From positions 48,879-112,878 of the forward strand of contig NZ_JAIVFS010000021.1 of assembly GCF_020829645.1 (NCBI RefSeq): a DNA stretch of 64,000 nucleotides, in the 5' to 3' direction. Made by a program: the position numbers and the translations under genes. The notes beneath the pieces are model-generated. The model was not told where the DNA came from. It worked only from the letters and a program-made list of their open reading frames with translations, and did no database searches. Position 1 is the first letter of the stretch. Each line of letters starts with the position of its first letter. The DNA is from Nostoc mirabile CHAB5784 (lineage in GTDB: Bacteria; Cyanobacteriota; Cyanobacteriia; Cyanobacteriales; Nostocaceae). This document shows, in pieces, positions 57,890 to 64,000 of this stretch.

Positions 57890-58006
57890 ACAAGATAAAA
57901 ATTTCTTCATTCAGCACTGATTCAACGCCCCGCTATCGCTAACGCAACTTAGCACTGCTATAACTATAGTCTTGGCGGCACTCGATCAAGACAGGGAATA
58001 TAGAAG

Positions 58007-58453
58007 GTGGCTCATACTTTTTTATTGGAACCAGGACGCTGGACAATGCAAGGAAATTGGCTGGAACGTAATGGTATGCCAATCAGCGTCAAGGGTATGA
58101 CCTTGGTAGCTTGGAATCGAGATAACTGGTTCACTATGGCTACAAAACTGATATTTCCTGGTAGCGATCGCTCAGAAATCTCTCTGCAATACAAGGGGCG
58201 GCTGCATGAGGGAGAGCGTCAGTACACTTTTTTACTCCAGCATAATATTTTGGGGCAGATTGAAGGTGAAGGCTGGATTGGTTTAGATACTATTGTGCAG
58301 CGTTATTGGGTAATAGGCGATCGTCAACGTCGTAGTGGCTTTGAAACCCTGCACCGAATTTCGGAAGATAGATATTACCTCAGCAGTGGCATGTTGGCTG
58401 GTCATTTTTTAACTAACACAATGGAAGCTAGCCTAGAGCGTCAGTCAACCTAA
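58007..58453 (+). CDS. Conserved cyanobacterial hypothetical protein
   Basis: The 148-residue protein starts with GTG: MAHTFLLEPGRWTMQGNWLE. It is beta-rich and rich in Trp and aromatic residues (GMTLVAWNRDNWFTM, EGWIGLDTIVQRYWVIGDR), with alternating strands that suggest a small barrel, perhaps lipocalin-like. It has no signal peptide. I know it only as a conserved protein of cyanobacteria without assigned function. It follows anmK on the same strand after a 117-base gap. Confidence 0.7.
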   Translation: MAHTFLLEPGRWTMQGNWLERNGMPISVKGMTLVAWNRDNWFTMATKLIFPGSDRSEISLQYKGRLHEGERQYTFLLQHNILGQIEGEGWIGLDTIVQRYWVIGDRQRRSGFETLHRISEDRYYLSSGMLAGHFLTNTMEASLERQST

Positions 58454-58674
58454 GGGTAGCGCTGCCTCACTGCTATGCCTCTAGGCTGGAAGCCTCTGGC
58501 TCAAACAACTCTGGCAAGGCACTGCTTTCTAACGTCCAATCTCTCATGCCTGATCTTAAAGAGTCATCGTTTATTCTCACTGACCTACTGAGTTGTATAC
58601 TAAATAAGAAATTATCAAATTATCGTTAGACTTTTAGTATTTTTACCGAACCGTGTAGTCTGGAGTCCAGTTTC

Positions 58675-59688
58675 ATGAATCTTAAAGTCTCTGTCATTAT
58701 CCCTGCTTACAATACTGAAGCTTATATTGCGAAGGCAATAGAGTCAGTTTTAGAGCAAACGCTCACAGATATTGAAGTTATCATAGTCGATGATGCTTCA
58801 AGTGATAAAACTGTAGAAGTCGCTAAAAGTTTTACTGACCCACGTCTCAAAGTAATAGTTAATCAACAAAACCTTGGGGCTGCTGCTGCCCGTAATCGTG
58901 CCCTTAGAGCAGCCCAAGGAGAATGGATTGCTGTGCTTGATTCAGATGATTGGTATGCTCCCGAAAGATTGTCCAAGCTTGTGTCACTGGCAAACGAAAG
59001 AAATGCAGACATGATTGCTGACGATCTTTATTTAATCGAAGATGGCGAAACATCTCCTTGGAGCACATTGATTCAAGAAAGTGAAGAACGTATAGATAAA
59101 ATTCTCCAAATTGATATCGTTTATTTTGTAGAAACTGATGTCTATGGACAACCAGGATTGCATCTTGGTATAAGCAAGCCTCTATTCAAACGAGAGTTTC
59201 TGGTTAGGCACGGCATCGAGTATGATGATGCCATCAGGATGGGTCAAGATTTTTGGATTGATATGAAATGCTTAATCAAAGGAGCTCGCTTTTTCCTTGA
59301 GCCAAAACCCTATTATTTCTACCGCTCACGCCCCGGATCTCTTGTACATAAAAGCCAATTGTCACGTCTAAATCAATACTTGAATGCTAGTAATTCTTTC
59401 ATGCAACAAGAAGTTGTGAAAAAAAATCCAGCTTTAATGCGTGCTTTGTCTTATAATAATTCAGTCTATAAAAAACATCTAGCTTACCTTAAAGTTGTAG
59501 AGCCTCTAAAGGAAGGAAAATGGTTAACAGCATTGACAGAAATGGGCAAAAACCCATACTTCTTTTATGATTTTATTTCCAGATTGAACAATATTATCGA
59601 ACGTCGAATTCAATACTATGTGATGGGTAATAAATCAGTTTTTGACATTTCTTATAACATCCAGAGAGAACGCAAAACTACCAATTAG
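58675..59688 (+). CDS. Family 2 glycosyltransferase
   Basis: The 337-residue protein has a GT-A fold at its N-terminus: KVSVIIPAYNTEAYIAKAIE, IIVDDASSDKT (Asp39-Asp40 binding UDP), NLGAAAARNRAL and the metal motif DSDD at 89-92. HGIEYDDAIRMGQDFWID follows for the acceptor side. The C-terminus is helical and has no membrane segments. It should transfer a sugar in polysaccharide or glycolipid synthesis. The substrate is unknown, and no other cell-surface gene cluster is adjacent. Confidence 0.87.
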   Translation: MNLKVSVIIPAYNTEAYIAKAIESVLEQTLTDIEVIIVDDASSDKTVEVAKSFTDPRLKVIVNQQNLGAAAARNRALRAAQGEWIAVLDSDDWYAPERLSKLVSLANERNADMIADDLYLIEDGETSPWSTLIQESEERIDKILQIDIVYFVETDVYGQPGLHLGISKPLFKREFLVRHGIEYDDAIRMGQDFWIDMKCLIKGARFFLEPKPYYFYRSRPGSLVHKSQLSRLNQYLNASNSFMQQEVVKKNPALMRALSYNNSVYKKHLAYLKVVEPLKEGKWLTALTEMGKNPYFFYDFISRLNNIIERRIQYYVMGNKSVFDISYNIQRERKTTN

Positions 59689-61056
59689 TACTATCACATT
59701 TTTCTCAATAAATAATCCATTCTTACGTAGTCAGAATGAGCCTGAAGGTTAAAAACGTGGTAAGGCAATAAGTATCTTTAATTATCCCTACTTACAAAAT
59801 AAACGTAGGGGATAGCCTTGCTGGAGGTAAGAGGAAAGTACTAATTAAGCAAAACCTTAGTTGTAGACCATTGCTCACTAAAATTAAAATAACCTGAGTG
59901 TGACGAACCTCTCCCTGCCTTGAATTTTAGTTCAAGTCGTCCTTCTCCCACTCGGAGAGGGACGGTTTTGGGTAGTATAGCGGTTCTTGCTTGAGTAGGT
60001 ACTGAACCCGACCCTTAAAAAATCTGACCTGCACGGCTTCATGTCGCCTCCTCAGGCTTTATCGAGAAAGGCAGAGGGCAGTTCTTGCTGAAGGCTTTTA
60101 TGGAATTCTGATTCCAGCACTGAAGCCCGTGACCGTAGGGAACAAGGGTTTAAGACCCCCACCAAATTAAAAATTTGGTGGCTCTATTCAGGAGGGGTCT
60201 GAATCCTATAAGTGAATAGAACCTTCTGCCTTCTGCCCTCTGCCCTCAGCATAGTTGCCTTCTTCAATGATATTCAAAACTCCGCACTCATTACTCAGTT
60301 ATTAGAACTCTGTGGTGAGTATGGTACTACCTAATTAAGGTTTTTGGCAGCTCCTAGAGTTATCTATTTAGTCAAAATTGGGCAAACTAAAATTAGACCA
60401 CAATGAAAGTGCAAAATGGTACAAAATCTCATTATAAATCTACCCTTTCTGCTTGTTTGATCTGACATGTTGCACCAGTTGTAACAACCATCTCGGTTGC
60501 AAACCGCTAGATCATGCTTTCAATCTTCTAAAAGAGGACTGAAAAAAGCTAGTACCGCAAGGCGGAAGTAAAAAGTCAAAAGTTTTGTATATCAAGGCTT
60601 TTGCTTATTTAAAATGGTAGCTTGATTTCCGCCGCGCTGTACTACTACAGCAGCCCGTAAAAAGACCAACGATTGGAAATCGCCAAAAAGGCTAGTATAT
60701 AAGCTTTTTAGCTTTTGGCTTCCATTTCTGCCTTGCGGTATGAGCCTGAAAAGTCATTTTTGGGCGCAATAAGATATCAGTTTGAACGAAAAGGCAGGGG
60801 GAAATGACCCAATTCTTCTTCTGTCTGTGGAATGAAGGGGGCACATAGGTTTGAGTCCCCACAACAACCAAGCGTGGTTCTCGTAAAGAGCGGGAAGCTA
60901 ACGCAACACGCGGGGTGGTCACTGAGCAACGTCGAAGTGTCGAATCCCTTTCCTGTTCTATCCCCCTAGCTCCCAGCAAGAACTGCTCCCTTGCCTCTTT
61001 TTCAATGCACTTTTCCTCCTAAACACTTACAACCTGCTTTTGGATTCAAATTCTCT
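59689..61056. other. 1.37-kb intergenic region with several repeats
   Basis: No gene was recognised. It holds a CTCTCCCTGCC.../CTCGGAGAGGG palindromic stretch (about 59909-59965), a CACCAAATTAAAAATTTGGTG palindrome (about 60161-60181), GCAGAGGGCAG and CTGCCCTCTGCC opposed repeats (about 60071-60245) and the CTAGTAC element at 60549. Confidence 0.55.
60549..60645. mobile_element. MITE-like repeat with CTAGTAC ends
   Basis: CTAGTACCGCAAGGCGGAAG at the left and CCGCCGCGCTGTACTAC at the right. It shares ATGGTAGCTTGATTTCCGCC with the copy ending at 53595 and both ends with 20127-20261. Confidence 0.65.
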
Positions 61057-62610
<1,554 letters not shown>

Positions 62611-62728
62611 GAATAATTTATTCATATTACATGTATTAGATGTAACTAAGGGGTAGTTTTTTGAAGAATGTAAACTTTTATAAACAAAATATATATAAAG
62701 ATGTAAGTTCTAGTTATATGTATAAAGA

Positions 62729-62935
62729 GTGAAAAAACTAGCTGCCAAATCACGGTTATCTAAATTCTCTCTCAGTCTTCCTGATATATTCCGGGAGATT
62801 GTAAATTTACGCAGGTTAATTTCCACACTAGACGAATCAAAAGGAAGTCTGGCTAAAGCAAACAGTAGATTTGTACTACAAAGTAAAGTAAGTCTAGACT
62901 CTAGCAGATGTGTCGTCGAAAAGCTTACTCATTGA
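62729..62935 (+). CDS. Possible small protein
   Basis: A GTG-started frame of 68 residues (MKKLAAKSRLSKFSLSLPDI...) with AAAGAG before it. It is basic and helical, with no family recognised. It may be only chance coding. Confidence 0.25.
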   Translation: MKKLAAKSRLSKFSLSLPDIFREIVNLRRLISTLDESKGSLAKANSRFVLQSKVSLDSSRCVVEKLTH

Positions 62936-63074
62936 TTGTTAGTTTTTTGAATTGAATTTTTGCCCAACTTTTGCAGAATTGGTTATCGAAGTTGACGCCC
63001 CGACATCCCCAGCTCTTTTCCTCCTTGGAACCAAGCAAGAGAAGGAGGTCGTCCACTGCGACAGTAGAACGACT

Positions 63075-63272
63075 CTATGCCATAGTGGAACCGGAATCTA
63101 AGCCCCACTGGTGCTTAAGAAGCTCTTGATAAGTTGCCTCACGCACGACCATTTGCTCATAGAGCTTGACCAAAAAGTCTTTAGCTTGATCGTGGCTCAT
63201 ATTTTGCACCTGAGTAGCAAATGAGCAGATACTGAATTGCTGTTCCAAGGATAGTTTCATTGGCTGGTTCAT
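63075..63272 (-). CDS. nblA: NblA phycobilisome degradation protein
   Basis: The 65-residue protein matches NblA closely: KLSLEQQFSICSFATQVQNM, then SHDQAKDFLVKLYEQMVVRE and LKHQWGL. It is a two-helix adaptor that binds phycobilisome rods and guides the Clp protease to degrade them during nitrogen or other starvation. The ATG has a good ribosome site (GGAG, 63279-63282 on the complement). One change, Cys in FSICSF where Arg is usual, is harmless to the fold. The gene stands alone with a long upstream region. Confidence 0.93.
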   Translation of the reverse strand: MNQPMKLSLEQQFSICSFATQVQNMSHDQAKDFLVKLYEQMVVREATYQELLKHQWGLDSGSTMA

Positions 63273-64000
63273 AATTAACTCCGAAAAAAGAACGCGTAAA
63301 GGTGATATCGCTCACAGAAGTCCAAATGGGATAATAATTGGACTTATATCTGTCCAACATTTGTTCCTCCGTATTACGAAAGATAACAAGTGTTTGACAT
63401 ATTGCCCACATCCGAAGTGTGGACTTTTTCTGCTCTGATATCTTGCACCTAATCCTACTGATATACTACCCAAGTCAGCCGAGCCATATTCCGGAAAATA
63501 TTCTCTGTTTGGTCTTGGATAAATATAACTACTTCTTGACTCCTTTTTGCTTTGCATAACTCTCCTTTGAGGAGATGAGCAGATTTTGTCCTGAATCCTC
63601 CATAGTTTCCCTGTTTAAGAAAACTAAGATGCTTTCTCCCCAATTTGGAGGAAGTTTCGGAGGGTTTGGACTTCAAGGAGGTTGGAGAATGGATGGTAAT
63701 AAGCGTGAATTATAGTCGCTTCACCTTATTACGTGCAAGATGTAAATTTACCAATTTATGCAGATTTAACCTCTTTTAGGTCACTTTGGAAGCTAAAAAT
63801 ATTTGTATCAAATTGTAAAAAGTAAAAATGCTCATGCTGAACAAATTGCTGAGTATATCTACCAGATTTGTCCCAATACTGCTCGGTTAAGGGAAAATAG
63901 GTAGTGGAGTAAAGAATTATTTGTTCGCGTAACATACACGAGAACAAGCGCTGCTAAAAAGGTTGCTTATACCTGAAGGCACTCTCAAAAAAAATTAATT
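63273..64000. other. Upstream region of nblA to the window end
   Basis: About 730 bases with no convincing gene. A minus-strand frame at 63756-63947 (63 residues) is weak. Inverted TCCAAA/TTTGGA and GTCCAA...TTGGAC pairs occur near 63320-63360. I found no perfect GTA-N8-TAC NtcA site close to the start. Confidence 0.45.

Noticed and set aside
63273..63600. NtcA site for nblA
   Set aside because: The closest match (GTA-N8-GAT near 63371) lacks the second half of the palindrome.
63312..63947. Several short minus-strand frames upstream of nblA
   Set aside because: They overlap each other in different frames, lack ribosome sites and resemble no family.

Overview
The window looks like chromosomal DNA of a filamentous, heterocyst-forming cyanobacterium, probably Nostoc or a close relative. 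The evidence is the dense GCGATCGC (HIP1) sites, an nblA gene, several cyanobacterial Ser/Thr kinases with an N-terminal zinc ribbon, three PEP-CTERM proteins, heptanucleotide short tandem repeats beside genes, and many small palindromic repeats. No tRNA, rRNA or CRISPR array was recognised.

Layout. 1-8400 is an accessory region. A VWA-domain gene (5' end outside the window) is followed by a HEPN two-gene module, a DUF2281/PIN toxin-antitoxin pair, a second copy of the VWA 3' end, a DUF262 + HNH pair, two near-identical blocks of 62-bp hairpin repeats, a PIN toxin gene broken by a small inverted-repeat element, a third VWA fragment, a stand-alone CheB methylesterase and a Crp-type regulator. 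8887-21070 holds an ethylene-receptor-like hybrid histidine kinase, a large secreted phosphoesterase behind a three-repeat PHO box, two PEP-CTERM proteins, a membrane PIN/TRAM protein, HemW, a UTP-glucose-1-phosphate uridylyltransferase and an RlmL-like RNA methyltransferase. 21454-29446 holds an FAD oxidoreductase and three consecutive AAA/STAND-type ATPases. The middle ATPase is fused through TPRs and one membrane segment to a periplasmic amino-acid-receptor-type binding domain. 30477-39702 holds LD-carboxypeptidase, a KGK protein, a dynamin-like GTPase and two tandem Ser/Thr kinases that share an unnamed extracytoplasmic domain.

39897-47505 holds an adenylate-forming ligase, a RAYT transposase surrounded and invaded by its REP palindromes, a frameshifted NACHT NTPase, a 10 x 21-bp minisatellite, a DUF433 antitoxin whose partner survives as 10 codons, and a Uma2 nuclease. 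47659-64000 is more house-keeping: fni, sppA, an RTX/PPC protein, a folate-biopterin transporter, a PEP-CTERM protein, anmK, a family 2 glycosyltransferase, another Ser/Thr kinase and nblA.

The main themes are signalling (histidine kinase, three Ser/Thr kinases, Crp, CheB, STAND ATPases), toxin-antitoxin and defence-like modules in various states of decay, and heavy remodelling by small repeats that have entered toxin genes, interrupted genes, sit next to start codons, and in three cases lie in frame inside proteins (RAYT, anmK, the CoA-ligase-like gene). The strongest leads are the AAA-TPR-TM-periplasmic-binding fusion with its neighbours, the PHO box and phosphoesterase, the split DUF262/HNH pair, the paired 62-bp arrays and the RAYT/REP locus. 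All function assignments come from reading motifs; no database search was possible.
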